NCBI GenBank assembly: GCA_910577835.1 | Contig: CAJTOU010000005.1 | Coordinates: 45,083-109,082 of the forward strand | Direction: 5' to 3' | DNA from: an uncultured Lachnospiraceae bacterium | GTDB taxonomy: Bacteria; Bacillota; Clostridia; Lachnospirales; Lachnospiraceae | DNA: 64,000 bases | Part shown: one piece after another, positions 1 to 8,723 of the stretch | How the letters are laid out: the number at the start of each line of letters is the position of its first letter | Numbering within the stretch: position 1 is the stretch's first letter | Program-made: the position numbers and the translations under genes | Notes under the pieces: model-generated | What the model was told of the DNA's origin: nothing | The model's input: only the letters and a program-made list of their open reading frames with translations | The model's database searches: none

Positions 1-2
1 TG

Positions 3-1697
3 GGTATAAAAGAAGAGTTTCTTGCAAAGTTAAGTGCAACTGTAATTCAGGAATCAAAAGACGGTTATCCTGAATTGGAGGAGAAGAAGGAATTTATTTT
101 CAGAGTGCTGACAGAGGAAGAAAGCAAGTTTAATAATACGATTGATTTGGGACTTGGAATTCTCTCAGATTTAATGGATGATTTGACAGAGAAGGATAAA
201 AGCGTGCTGTCCGGAGAAGATGTGTTCCGTTTATATGATACCTATGGATTTCCACTTGACCTTACAATGGAAATTCTGCAAGAAAAGGGTATGACGTTAG
301 ATGAAGAAGGTTTCTTTGCATGTATGGAAAAACAGCGGAATAAGGCAAGAAAAGCACGCAAAGAGACAAATTATATGGGAGCAGACGCTACTGTTTATGA
401 GGAGATTGATACGGCGGTAACTTCTGTGTTTATTGGTTATAATACTTTACAGGCAGAATCGGAGATTGTTGCGCTTACAACGGAAAGTGAAGTAATACAG
501 GCGTTGGCAGACGGCGATATGGGTACGATTATTGTAAAGGAAACACCTTTTTATGCGACAATGGGCGGACAGGAAGGCGATACTGGAACGATTACAGCGG
601 GTGAGGCTGTGTTTGAGGTGATACAGACAATAAAGCTGTCCGGTGGAAAAATTGGTCATGTGGGAAAAGTGACAAAGGGTATGTTTAAGCTGGGAGATGT
701 GGTTTCGCTTCAGGTTGATGAAACAATGAGAAATGGAACCTGTAAAAATCACAGTGCGACACATTTGCTTCAAAAGGCGCTTAGAATGGTGCTCGGTACA
801 CATGTACAGCAGAAGGGTTCTCTGGTAACGCCGGACAGACTGAGATTTGATTTTTCTCATTTTGAGGCGATGACAGCAGAAGAGATAGCAAAAACAGAAG
901 AAATTGTAAATAGAGAGATAGAGCATGCTTTGCAGGTACGCACAGAGGAAATGAGCATGGAGGATGCCAGAAAGACCGGTGCTATGGCTCTTTTTGATGA
1001 AAAATATGGAGAGACAGTAAGAGTGGTTTCCATGGGAGATTTTTCTGTGGAGCTGTGCGGTGGTACACATGTATCCAATACAGGTACAATCGGCATGTTT
1101 AAGATTGTATCCGAGGCAGGTATTGCAGCGGGTGTAAGAAGAATCGAAGCTCTTACGTCGCAAGGAGTATTAAAGTATTATGCAGAGGTTGAAAAGGAAC
1201 TTAATCAGGCAGCGAAGACTGCCAAATCAGATACAGCAGGTCTTGTGAAGAAGATTGAAGCCATGCAGGAGGATTTGAGAAGGCTGCACAGCGAAAACGA
1301 AAAGCTGAAAAGCCAGATTGCAAATGCAAGTCTTGGCGATATCACAAATCAGATTACTGAGGTATCTGGGGTTAAGCTTCTGGCGACAAGAGTGGACGGT
1401 GTGGATATGAACGGTCTGCGAAATCTTGGCGACCAGTTAAAGAATAAGATAGGCGAAGGTGTTATTCTGATTGCGTCGGCAGCAGGGGATTCCAAAGTAA
1501 ATCTTTTGGCAATGGCTACTGATGAGGCGCAGAAGAGGGGCGCACATGCCGGTAATCTTATAAAAGCGGTAGCTGCCGTAGTTGGCGGAGGCGGAGGCGG
1601 ACGTCCGAATATGGCTCAGGCTGGTGGAAAAAATCCAGAGGCTATCGGGGAGGCACTGAAAGAGGCTTCCAATGTCCTTAAGGGACAAATCAAATAA
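3..1697 (+). CDS. alaS: Alanine--tRNA ligase, C-terminal part (5' end outside window)
   Basis: The reading frame is open from the first bases, so the N-terminal catalytic half lies upstream. What remains covers the end of the tRNA-recognition region, the editing domain and the DHHA1/C-Ala domain. The editing site is visible as NHSATHLL (the HxxxH zinc motif) and, further on, the CGGTH motif, followed by a GVRRIEALT stretch. A coiled coil (SENEKLKSQ region) and a glycine-rich GGGGGGRPNMAQ tail are typical of the C-terminal domain. The enzyme charges tRNA-Ala in the cytoplasm and clears mischarged Ser/Gly. TAA is at 1695-1697. The next gene follows after only 15 bp, so read-through into it is likely. 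Confidence 0.97.
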   Translation, partial: GIKEEFLAKLSATVIQESKDGYPELEEKKEFIFRVLTEEESKFNNTIDLGLGILSDLMDDLTEKDKSVLSGEDVFRLYDTYGFPLDLTMEILQEKGMTLDEEGFFACMEKQRNKARKARKETNYMGADATVYEEIDTAVTSVFIGYNTLQAESEIVALTTESEVIQALADGDMGTIIVKETPFYATMGGQEGDTGTITAGEAVFEVIQTIKLSGGKIGHVGKVTKGMFKLGDVVSLQVDETMRNGTCKNHSATHLLQKALRMVLGTHVQQKGSLVTPDRLRFDFSHFEAMTAEEIAKTEEIVNREIEHALQVRTEEMSMEDARKTGAMALFDEKYGETVRVVSMGDFSVELCGGTHVSNTGTIGMFKIVSEAGIAAGVRRIEALTSQGVLKYYAEVEKELNQAAKTAKSDTAGLVKKIEAMQEDLRRLHSENEKLKSQIANASLGDITNQITEVSGVKLLATRVDGVDMNGLRNLGDQLKNKIGEGVILIASAAGDSKVNLLAMATDEAQKRGAHAGNLIKAVAAVVGGGGGGRPNMAQAGGKNPEAIGEALKEASNVLKGQIK

Positions 1698-1712
1698 TTT
1701 TAGGAGGTTTTT

Positions 1713-3899
1713 ATGCAGAAATTAACAAAAAAGCTGATTGCTTTTCTTGCATGTATGATGCTGATTCTGTCCATGGCTTTGGCAGCAACGGCGGCAGACG
1801 ACGGCGATGTTGTAAGAAAAGATGGTTTCAGCTCCATGAAAGGACTTGAAATCAGTGTAAGTACAGACAGTGACAAGTATAAAAGCGGAGAAGCTGTCGA
1901 GTATACCATGTCATTTAAAAATACAAATGACTATGACCTTGACAAGGTGAACGTAACTTATAAGTTTCCAGAAGGCGTAAATTACAGCAAAAATTCGACA
2001 GCTTTAAAGGAAGCCAGAGAAATCGGCCATATCAAAGCTGGTGAGACAATTACAAAGACATTTACAACAGAGGGCGATAAGCACAGCAGTATGAACCTTG
2101 GACTGATTATTGGAATTGTTATAGCCGTTGTTGTAATAATAGTGGTTTTGGTGGTTGTACTTATGATGAAGGGCAAAAAGGGAAAGAAAGCCACTGCATC
2201 CATGCTTGCAGGTGTTCTTTTGGCAGGCTGTATGTCATCAGCCTTTTCAACACCGGCATATGCAGTGACAAACTCTGACTTTGCTTCTGTCGGAGTACAT
2301 GACCCTTCTATTGTTAAGGACCCTGAGACAGGTACATACTATATTTTTGGTTCACATCTTGGTTTTGCAAAGACAGATGATTTAATGAAGTGGAAAAATT
2401 TTACGCTGAATATAAGTTCAGATTATGATGCTCTTTTTGGAGATGTCTGGAAAAACTATTGTATTACTCCGGAGAACAGCGAATTGCGTTCGGCTACTGG
2501 TTCAAATATGTGGGCACCGGATGTGATTTGGAATGATACAATGAAAAAATGGTGTATGTACATGAGCATTAATGGAAATGAATGGCATTCTGCGATTGTG
2601 CTTCTTACTGCGGATAAGATTGAAGGACCATATGAATATGTGGATGAAGTAATTTTTTCAGGATGCTTTGGCAGCGCAGATGCATCAGCATCTGCAGAAT
2701 CATCTACAATCAAGGCAGATAAGACAGTGGAATATGACGGCGCAGAAGCAAAAATGACAATGACTGTTACTTTTTCTCCTTACAGCGAAACAGTATCAAG
2801 AGTTGATTATGCCGATATCAAGCAGGTGCTGAAACTGGGAGAAAACGATGCTATTCCAACAAGATATACAACTGACCCAGTGACAACAGGTACGGCAAAT
2901 GTAAACTGTATCGACCCAAATGTACAGTATGATGATGAAGGAAATCTCTGGATGACATACGGCTCATGGTCAGCAGGTATTTTCCAGATTAAACTTGATA
3001 CAAAGACAGGTCTTAGAGATTACGAATATGAATATGGTGAATATGTAAAGGATAAGGTAGACCCATATCTTGGATATAAACTTGCAGGAGGATATTATAA
3101 CTCTGGTGAGGCTCCATATCTTTTAAAGGCAGATAAATATTATTATCTGTTTGTATCACTTGGAAATCTTGAAACAAGTGGTGGTTACAATATGAGAATT
3201 TTCCGTTCTGAAAATATTAATGGACCATATGTAGACCAGAAAGGAAACAGTGCTATTTACACCGCATATGACCCGACAGCCGGTATTGTAGATTTGTCAA
3301 AAGATACAAAGACTACAAAATATAATTCAGTCAGAGGTATCAGAGCAATGAGTTCTGTCAGAATGTATGGAAAGAGTGATACTCATGTTGAGGCAGCTCA
3401 GGGACATAACTCTGCATTTGTAGATGATGATGGCAGAATCTATCTGGTATACCATACAAGATATTCTGATACAGGCGAACAGTTCTGGGTAAGAGTTCAT
3501 CAGATGTATGTGAATGAAGATGGCTGGCTGGTAGTTTCTCCTTATGAATACTCAGGTGAATTACTGACAGAAGTAGGCTTTACACCGGATGAAATTGCAG
3601 GAACCTATGATTTCTCCATTCAGTATCAGAATAAGGTATTTGTGGCAAACTCAGCAGTAGATAAGACAAATGGTATTTATGATGCAATACAGATTACATT
3701 AAGCTCAGACGGAACCATTTCTGGTGGAGCAACAGGTACATGGAAAACCACAACAGGTTCAAATGTTGAAATGGTAATCGACGGTATAACCTATAAGGGA
3801 GTATTTGTAAAACAGGCAAATGAAACCGACAGAGCAGAGACATTAACCTTTACTTTATGTGGTGGTAATCAGCTTGCATGGGGCGCAAAGCTTCCATAA
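1713..3899 (+). CDS. Membrane-tethered GH43 family (endo-arabinanase-like) glycoside hydrolase
   Basis: 728 residues; ATG preceded by AGGAGG at 1702. Order: signal peptide (1-28, ending ATAA), a beta-rich domain of about 80 residues resembling DUF11/CARDB-type stalk domains (45-125), a very hydrophobic segment (about 129-152), a basic patch KGKKGKK, a second export-like hydrophobic segment ending in AYA at 182-184, then a GH43 five-bladed propeller. GH43 signatures are visible: VHDPSIV (Asp197, base), WAPDV, the IDPNV motif (Asp401, modulator), GEAPYL (Glu466, acid) and GHNSAF (His565). The C-terminus (EIAGTYDF to WGAKLP) resembles the lipocalin-like domain of two-domain arabinanases. Probable role: cutting alpha-1,5-arabinan at the cell surface. 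Substrate is inferred from family resemblance. The double hydrophobic region before the catalytic domain is odd (see findings). Confidence 0.88.
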   Translation: MQKLTKKLIAFLACMMLILSMALAATAADDGDVVRKDGFSSMKGLEISVSTDSDKYKSGEAVEYTMSFKNTNDYDLDKVNVTYKFPEGVNYSKNSTALKEAREIGHIKAGETITKTFTTEGDKHSSMNLGLIIGIVIAVVVIIVVLVVVLMMKGKKGKKATASMLAGVLLAGCMSSAFSTPAYAVTNSDFASVGVHDPSIVKDPETGTYYIFGSHLGFAKTDDLMKWKNFTLNISSDYDALFGDVWKNYCITPENSELRSATGSNMWAPDVIWNDTMKKWCMYMSINGNEWHSAIVLLTADKIEGPYEYVDEVIFSGCFGSADASASAESSTIKADKTVEYDGAEAKMTMTVTFSPYSETVSRVDYADIKQVLKLGENDAIPTRYTTDPVTTGTANVNCIDPNVQYDDEGNLWMTYGSWSAGIFQIKLDTKTGLRDYEYEYGEYVKDKVDPYLGYKLAGGYYNSGEAPYLLKADKYYYLFVSLGNLETSGGYNMRIFRSENINGPYVDQKGNSAIYTAYDPTAGIVDLSKDTKTTKYNSVRGIRAMSSVRMYGKSDTHVEAAQGHNSAFVDDDGRIYLVYHTRYSDTGEQFWVRVHQMYVNEDGWLVVSPYEYSGELLTEVGFTPDEIAGTYDFSIQYQNKVFVANSAVDKTNGIYDAIQITLSSDGTISGGATGTWKTTTGSNVEMVIDGITYKGVFVKQANETDRAETLTFTLCGGNQLAWGAKLP

Positions 3900-3937
3900 A
3901 TCTGTAAAACAAAATAAGAAAAAAATAGAAAAAACAG

Positions 3938-3965
3938 TTGACGAATTTTGATATTGTGATATAAT
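3938..3965 (+). promoter_or_regulatory. Sigma-A promoter of rpsU (extended -10)
   Basis: TTGACG at 3938-3943 and a perfect TATAAT at 3960-3965, separated by 16 bp, with TG one base upstream of the -10. It lies 73 bp before the rpsU start, and nothing else in the gap needs it. Confidence 0.8.
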
Positions 3966-4038
3966 AACATTTGTGCAATCAATACCCAATCAGTTGTATC
4001 ATGCACAATCCCACAACTGGAGGGAGGTCAGGTGAGAG

Positions 4039-4215
4039 ATGTCAAATGTTATCGTGAAAGAGAACGAGAGTTTAGATAGCGCATTACGCAGGTTTAAAAG
4101 AAATTGTGCGAAAGCTGGTATTCAGCAGGAAATTCGCAAAAGAGAACATTACGAAAAGCCAAGCGTAAAGCGCAAGAAAAAGTCAGAAGCAGCCAGAAAA
4201 CGCAAATATAATTAA
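4039..4215 (+). CDS. rpsU: 30S ribosomal protein S21
   Basis: 58 codons, ATG at 4039 to TAA at 4213-4215, with a strong GGAGGGAGG ribosome site just upstream. The product begins [21 protein letters not shown] and ends in a lysine/arginine-rich tail ([15 protein letters not shown]), the standard layout and length for S21. It binds the 30S platform near the anti-Shine-Dalgarno sequence and helps initiation. It has its own promoter and terminator, so it is probably monocistronic. In Bacillus rpsU also lies upstream of yqfC/yqfD/phoH, so position supports the call. Confidence 0.97.
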   Translation: MSNVIVKENESLDSALRRFKRNCAKAGIQQEIRKREHYEKPSVKRKKKSEAARKRKYN

Positions 4216-4228
4216 TATCAGGCTTCTC

Positions 4229-4261
4229 CAGCGGACTACTTTTAAGTAGCCCGCTGTTTTT
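4229..4261 (+). terminator. Rho-independent terminator after rpsU
   Basis: Arms CAGCGGaCTACTT (4229-4241) and AAGTAGcCCGCTG (4244-4256) pair with one internal A/C mismatch and a 2-nt loop, followed by five T residues. Confidence 0.9.
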
Positions 4262-4307
4262 CGATTTACAGCAATATAAGCTTCTGCTCCACAGGTCTGC
4301 CGGTCTT

Positions 4308-4335
4308 GAATAATTCAGAAATTTCTGCATATATA
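4308..4335 (+). promoter_or_regulatory. Possible sigma-E-like sporulation promoter upstream of yqfC
   Basis: GAATAAT at 4308-4314 and CATATATA at 4328-4335, 13 bp apart, resemble the mother-cell sigma-E boxes (GHATATT / CATACAHT). yqfC and yqfD are sigma-E genes in Bacillus. The region is AT-rich, so a chance match is possible. Confidence 0.3.
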
Positions 4336-4364
4336 TAGAACAATAATAAAATGTGTTGATTATT

Positions 4365-4631
4365 ATGAGCCATGATATAAAGAAAAATGTTGCCAATACT
4401 TTGGGGCTTCCCAAAGATTTGGTGATGGGGGAGGTCAATGTCAGAATTGCGGGAAAAAGCAGAATATTTATAGAAAACTATCGTTATATTATAGAGTATA
4501 CAGAATCTGTTCTAAAGCTTCAGTGCAGAAATACAAAATTGAAAATATGCGGAAATAAACTTGTGATAGAATATTACTCAAAAGAAGAAATGCTTGTAAA
4601 GGGCATTATCAGTGAAATATCCTATTATTAA
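4365..4631 (+). CDS. yqfC: Sporulation protein YqfC family
   Basis: About 88 residues: MSHDIKKNVANTLGLPKDLV..., with the family pattern of a short basic N-terminus, a LGLPKD motif, a beta-rich core containing IENYRYIIEYTE and IRGKxLVIEYY-like strands, and a hydrophobic C-terminus. An in-frame GTG at 4353 would add four residues. I prefer ATG 4365 because it matches the family start, but no good ribosome site is seen for either. Its molecular function is unknown; in Bacillus it is made in the mother cell. The stop lies 31 bp before the yqfD start, so the two are probably cotranscribed. Confidence 0.85.
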   Translation: MSHDIKKNVANTLGLPKDLVMGEVNVRIAGKSRIFIENYRYIIEYTESVLKLQCRNTKLKICGNKLVIEYYSKEEMLVKGIISEISYY

Positions 4632-4662
4632 ACAGCAAAGTTTTTCACAGGGAGGAAACGGC

Positions 4663-5916
4663 ATGAAGGAAAAAGCGACAGGTTTTGTTTCTGGTGTGGT
4701 CAGAATTTGTATACAGGGTGAAAATAAAGAACGATTTGTAAACTTATGCAGAAGCTCCGATATTTATATATGGGATATCAGAGACAGCAGCGATTACAGT
4801 TTATGTGTATCAGTGGAAGATTTTTTCAGACTGAAGCCGATTATAAAAAAAACCGCAGTAAAAACAAAAATACAAGAGAAATACGGACTTCCTTTTCTGA
4901 TACATCAGTACAGAAAAAGAAAAATGTTTGTTGCGGGTATTCTGACATCATTTGTGATTATTTATGTTTTATCACTGTTTATTTGGGATATGCAGGTAGA
5001 TGGAAATTATTCTTACAGTGATTATGAAATTTTAAAATTTTTACAGGAAAACAGTATTACCCCTGGAATCAAAAAATCAAAACTGAACTGTGATGAAATC
5101 GAAAAGGAAATCAGAAATCATTATTTTGATATTACATGGGTATCCGTGGAAATGACAGGAACCAGATTAATTGTACATATCAAGGAAAACGAGGAGGAGC
5201 TTCGCAAAGAAGGTGAAACCGATGAGCCAAAGCCCACAGAAGGAGTGGAATATGATATTGTGGCCATAAAAGATGCGATTGTCACAAATATTATTACACG
5301 AAGCGGAACGCCTGCTGTAAAAGCAGATTTGGAGGTAAAAGCGGGGGATACTCTTGTCTATGGTCGCTATGATGTGGTCAATGACAGCTCAGAGGTAGTC
5401 AGAACTCAGTATCTTGCTGCTGATGCGGATATTTATGGCAAAGTGGTTTATCAGTATGAGTATAATCTCCCGTTGAATTATACGAAAAAAGAATATAATA
5501 AGAGCAAAAATCGATTTTCTTTAAGAATTGGAAATAAAATATATAGACTGACAGATAATAAAGAGGAAGAAGAGACAGATATTATTACAGAAGAAAAACA
5601 GCTTTCACTGTATGGGGATTTTTATCTGCCTGTTTTTCTGATGAAAAGCACATATAAAAGTTATGAGGAAAAGGAGTATATTTATTCTGAAGAACAGGCG
5701 GTAAAACTGTGCGAGGAAAAATTATCATATTTTTTAGAAAAATTGGAAAAAAATACTATTCAAATTGTTGAAAATAATGTTACAATAGAGGTGAACAATG
5801 ATATGTGTCAAAGCAAAGGTACGATTACTGTAATTGAAAATATCGGGCAGCTCCGTGCTGTGGAAAATGAACCAATAACAGAAATAACAGAAGAAACAGG
5901 AGAAAGCTATGAGTGA
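4663..5916 (+). CDS. yqfD: Sporulation protein YqfD family
   Basis: 417 residues from ATG 4663, which has a clear AGGGAGGA site; an upstream in-frame GTG at 4612 overlaps yqfC and has no such site. N-terminal soluble part (about 80 residues), then one membrane span (MFVAGILTSFVIIYVLSLFIW, about 87-106), then a long extracytoplasmic beta-rich domain. Length is close to Bacillus YqfD (about 400). The domain after the span, starting NYSYSDYEILKFL, resembles a POTRA-like fold as in FtsQ/DivIB (inference). The family is needed for efficient sporulation. The stop codon overlaps the phoH start by 8 bp, indicating translational coupling. Confidence 0.9.
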   Translation: MKEKATGFVSGVVRICIQGENKERFVNLCRSSDIYIWDIRDSSDYSLCVSVEDFFRLKPIIKKTAVKTKIQEKYGLPFLIHQYRKRKMFVAGILTSFVIIYVLSLFIWDMQVDGNYSYSDYEILKFLQENSITPGIKKSKLNCDEIEKEIRNHYFDITWVSVEMTGTRLIVHIKENEEELRKEGETDEPKPTEGVEYDIVAIKDAIVTNIITRSGTPAVKADLEVKAGDTLVYGRYDVVNDSSEVVRTQYLAADADIYGKVVYQYEYNLPLNYTKKEYNKSKNRFSLRIGNKIYRLTDNKEEEETDIITEEKQLSLYGDFYLPVFLMKSTYKSYEEKEYIYSEEQAVKLCEEKLSYFLEKLEKNTIQIVENNVTIEVNNDMCQSKGTITVIENIGQLRAVENEPITEITEETGESYE

Positions 5917-6901
5917 AATCGGAAGAATTATAGATTTGTCAGCCGAAACCGCGGCAAATCTGTTTGGCAAATTTGATGAGTATGTAAAAAAAATAGAAAA
6001 AATGCTGCATGTCTCCTTTGTTTACAGGGAGAATGAACTGAGGGTGATAGGGGGAGAAACCTCTGTAAAGAGGGCAGTAAATGTAGTAAATACGCTGGCA
6101 GAACTGGCTAAAAGGGGAGAAACTATTACAGAACAGAATGTAGATTATGCCCTGTCCCTTACCTTTTCAGACAGTACAGAGCAGATGATTGAACTGGATG
6201 ACGCTATTATATGCCGGACTATCGCAGGTAAACCGATAAAGCCTAAAACAGTGGGACAAAAGAGCTATGTGAACAGTATATCCAATCATACAATTGTTTT
6301 TGGACTAGGACCGGCAGGAACAGGAAAGACTTACCTTGCGATGGCGATGGCGATTTCCGCTTTTAAAAATGATGAGGTAAACCGGATTATTCTGACAAGA
6401 CCGGCAATTGAGGCGGGAGAAAATCTCGGATTTCTGCCCGGAGATTTGCAGAGCAAGGTAGACCCGTATTTAAGGCCATTGTATGATGCTATTTATCAAA
6501 TTATGGGCGCGGAAAGCTACCTTCATAATACGGAAAAAGGTCTGATAGAGGTAGCGCCTCTTGCCTATATGAGAGGGCGGACATTAGATAATGCATTTAT
6601 TATATTAGACGAGGCACAGAATACTACACCGGCACAGATGAAAATGTTTCTGACCAGAATCGGCTTTGGCTCGAAGGTGGTTATTACAGGTGATTTGACA
6701 CAAAAAGACTTGCCGAAAGGCACTGTTTCCGGTCTTGATATTGCAATCAAGGTATTGCAGGGAATTGAAGATATTGACATTATCCGGCTGTCCAATCAGG
6801 ATGTAGTCAGACATCCTCTGGTACAGCGTATTGTAAAGGCATATGAGGAATTTGAAACAAAACATTCAAGAGAAAACAGAGATAACTACAAAAGAAGGTA
6901 A
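5909..6901 (+). CDS. phoH: PhoH family P-loop ATPase
   Basis: 330 residues. N-terminal KH-like region (residues 1-100), then the PhoH ATPase core with Walker A GPAGTGKTYLA, RPAIEAGE, and the Walker B-like IILDEAQNTT, followed by ITGDLTQKD (sensor). This is the YbeZ/PhoH subgroup that partners the rRNA-maturation nuclease YbeY, encoded two genes downstream here. ATG 5909 overlaps the end of yqfD by 8 bp. Likely role: RNA-linked ATPase/helicase-type activity in ribosome quality control; the biochemical role is not fully settled in the family. Confidence 0.95.
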   Translation: MSEIGRIIDLSAETAANLFGKFDEYVKKIEKMLHVSFVYRENELRVIGGETSVKRAVNVVNTLAELAKRGETITEQNVDYALSLTFSDSTEQMIELDDAIICRTIAGKPIKPKTVGQKSYVNSISNHTIVFGLGPAGTGKTYLAMAMAISAFKNDEVNRIILTRPAIEAGENLGFLPGDLQSKVDPYLRPLYDAIYQIMGAESYLHNTEKGLIEVAPLAYMRGRTLDNAFIILDEAQNTTPAQMKMFLTRIGFGSKVVITGDLTQKDLPKGTVSGLDIAIKVLQGIEDIDIIRLSNQDVVRHPLVQRIVKAYEEFETKHSRENRDNYKRR

Positions 6902-6916
6902 TCAGGAGGATATATC

Positions 6917-8086
6917 ATGAAATCAAAAGAGTTTAAAATTTCTGCTTATAAAAAACAGATTGTTTATGTATATATGGCGGTGCTTACCATTATTATTTGT
7001 TATTTTGCATCGAAAATATACAAGACAGACGAGTTAATCTGGCCCAGAGAACGTTATATCATTGTGGCAACCATGGTGCTCAGTTTTTATACAGTGCTGC
7101 TGAAGCTGTTTCTGGATAAAAAAATGGAGCTGAATCAGGCTGTATATCTGTATCATTTTATTCTGCTTGCGCCGCTGTTTCTTATGGCTTTTCCACTGGA
7201 TTATTATGAGTTAAGGCCATTGTATCTAATACCGATGATTGTGGTAATTGCAAAGGATTTAAGTCTTGGGCTGCTGACAGGTATTGCGGTAATTCTATCT
7301 ACTTATGTGATGATTTTTACAAATCTGGCAGAATTTATATATATTGCGTTTCTGATTATGGTGCTTGGCTGCCTGTCTGCCAGTCAGATTCATAATTTAA
7401 AAAGATTTCTTGTTTCCACATTAATTTTCTGGGCAGGAACCTTCTATTTATGTGGATTATACCGTTATTTTGCATTAAATGCATCTTATGATACCTTTCA
7501 GTATGGATTTGCGGCAATCGGACTTATGGTTGCAGCGGCATGTTCGCTGGTTATTTTCTTTGTCAAATACTGGGTGTTTTTTATCCGGATTAAAATGTTT
7601 GCCAGCGAGAGTTCGATTCCCATGATGGAAATAAAGGAAAAGTCGATTTCATTGTACTATCACAGTGTAGAGGTGGGAAATCTCGCAAAATCGGCTGCGG
7701 CATCTATCGGAGCTGATATCAGACTTTCCTATGCGGCCGGACTTCTGCATGATATCGGAAAACTGGAGAATGCAAAGGACATCAGAGATTATCTGAGGGT
7801 GGCAAATGAATACGGAATACCTAAAAATATCAAGGCGATTATTGTAGAATGCAGCGGAAAATACAGAAAGCCGGCTTCAAAGGAAGCTGCAATCGTTATG
7901 CTTGCAGACTCTACTGTTACTTCTGTGGAGTATATGAGAGAGGCGAAAAAGGATATGTCCGAGGAAAAAATTATTGACAATGTATTTTCCACAAGAGTAA
8001 ACAATGCAAGCCTGAGTAACAGTGGCATCTCTCTTGAAGAATTGTATCTTATAAAAAAAGTATTTCTGAAAAAATATAATTGCTGA
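6917..8086 (+). CDS. yqfF: YqfF/PgpH-like membrane HD-domain protein (short form)
   Basis: 389 residues. About seven hydrophobic segments (residues 15-230) are followed by a cytoplasmic HD domain. HD residues seen: His249 (YYHSVEVG), His278-Asp279 (LLHDIGK) and Asp331 (MLADSTVT). Location between phoH and ybeY matches yqfF of Firmicutes, whose Bacillus/Listeria member (about 700 residues) hydrolyses cyclic di-AMP. This copy is barely half that length: the large extracytoplasmic 7TMR-HDED domain is missing. Where the PgpH family normally has a His-His pair (IxxHHGT) the sequence reads Glu311-Cys312 (IIVECSG), so part of the dinuclear metal site appears lost. It may be a sensor or regulator rather than an active phosphodiesterase. 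Confidence 0.85.
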   Translation: MKSKEFKISAYKKQIVYVYMAVLTIIICYFASKIYKTDELIWPRERYIIVATMVLSFYTVLLKLFLDKKMELNQAVYLYHFILLAPLFLMAFPLDYYELRPLYLIPMIVVIAKDLSLGLLTGIAVILSTYVMIFTNLAEFIYIAFLIMVLGCLSASQIHNLKRFLVSTLIFWAGTFYLCGLYRYFALNASYDTFQYGFAAIGLMVAAACSLVIFFVKYWVFFIRIKMFASESSIPMMEIKEKSISLYYHSVEVGNLAKSAAASIGADIRLSYAAGLLHDIGKLENAKDIRDYLRVANEYGIPKNIKAIIVECSGKYRKPASKEAAIVMLADSTVTSVEYMREAKKDMSEEKIIDNVFSTRVNNASLSNSGISLEELYLIKKVFLKKYNC

Positions 8087-8180
8087 AATGTTGTAAAGAA
8101 ATGTTATAAGAAAATATTATATTATATGGGAACATTATTATAGAAATGTTATGCAGAAAGAGGAAATAATAAGAAATAAC

Positions 8181-8206
8181 ATGAGGAAATAAGATGAGGA
8201 AATAAC
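8181..8206 (+). repeat. Tandem 13-bp repeat forming two 3-codon mini-ORFs before ybeY
   Basis: Two copies of ATGAGGAAATAA plus one base (8181-8193 and 8194-8206), with a degenerate copy just upstream. Each copy reads ATG-AGG-AAA-TAA and also supplies a GAGG ribosome-site element to the next ATG. The final element serves the ybeY start at 8207. Confidence 0.7.
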
Positions 8207-8707
8207 ATGAGCTTAATTTTTGAAAATAATGGAAATATGAATTTTGAATTTGACTGTCAGAAAGTGATTAGTGATGTGGTGAATGCCAGTCTTGATTATG
8301 TACACTGTCCTTATGAGGCAACAGTAGAAGTGACACTTGTGGATAATGAAAAAATCCACAGCATGAACAGAGAATTTCGGCAGATAGACAAGCCGACAGA
8401 TGTTTTATCTTTTCCAATGCTGGAATATGAAACTCCCGGCGAATTTTCTTTTCTTGAACTGGAGGAAAATATCGGCTGTTTTGATTGCGATACAGGAGAG
8501 CTAATGCTTGGGGATATTTTGATATCGGCAGAGCAGGTGCGAATACAGGCAGAGGAATATGGACATTCGGAAAAAAGAGAACTTGCATTTTTAACAGCGC
8601 ATAGTATGCTTCATCTTTTCGGCTATGACCATATGGAGGAAAAAGAACGGTTTCACATGGAAAAAATGCAGGATGAAATATTGAACGGACTGAAAATTTA
8701 CAGATAA
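8207..8707 (+). CDS. ybeY: Endoribonuclease YbeY (rRNA maturation factor)
   Basis: 166 residues. The zinc motif H-x3-H-x5-H is present as HSMLHLFGYDH near residue 131-141, and the family signature TDVLSFP lies at about 65-71. It is a metal-dependent single-strand RNase for 16S rRNA 3'-end maturation and 70S quality control. It sits downstream of phoH and yqfF as in most Firmicutes. Length is normal (Bacillus 157). ATG 8207 is chosen because the protein start aligns with the family and the tandem leader repeat ends exactly there. Confidence 0.96.
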   Translation: MSLIFENNGNMNFEFDCQKVISDVVNASLDYVHCPYEATVEVTLVDNEKIHSMNREFRQIDKPTDVLSFPMLEYETPGEFSFLELEENIGCFDCDTGELMLGDILISAEQVRIQAEEYGHSEKRELAFLTAHSMLHLFGYDHMEEKERFHMEKMQDEILNGLKIYR

Positions 8708-8723
8708 AGCATCGGAGGAAGAA

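Noticed and set aside
447-1163. 238-residue open frame on the minus strand opposite alaS
   Set aside because: No ribosome site, Cys/His/Tyr-rich nonsense composition, and alaS on the other strand is certain.
4353-4631. GTG 4353 as yqfC start
   Set aside because: Adds four residues not expected in the family and has no ribosome site; ATG 4365 fits better, though not proven.
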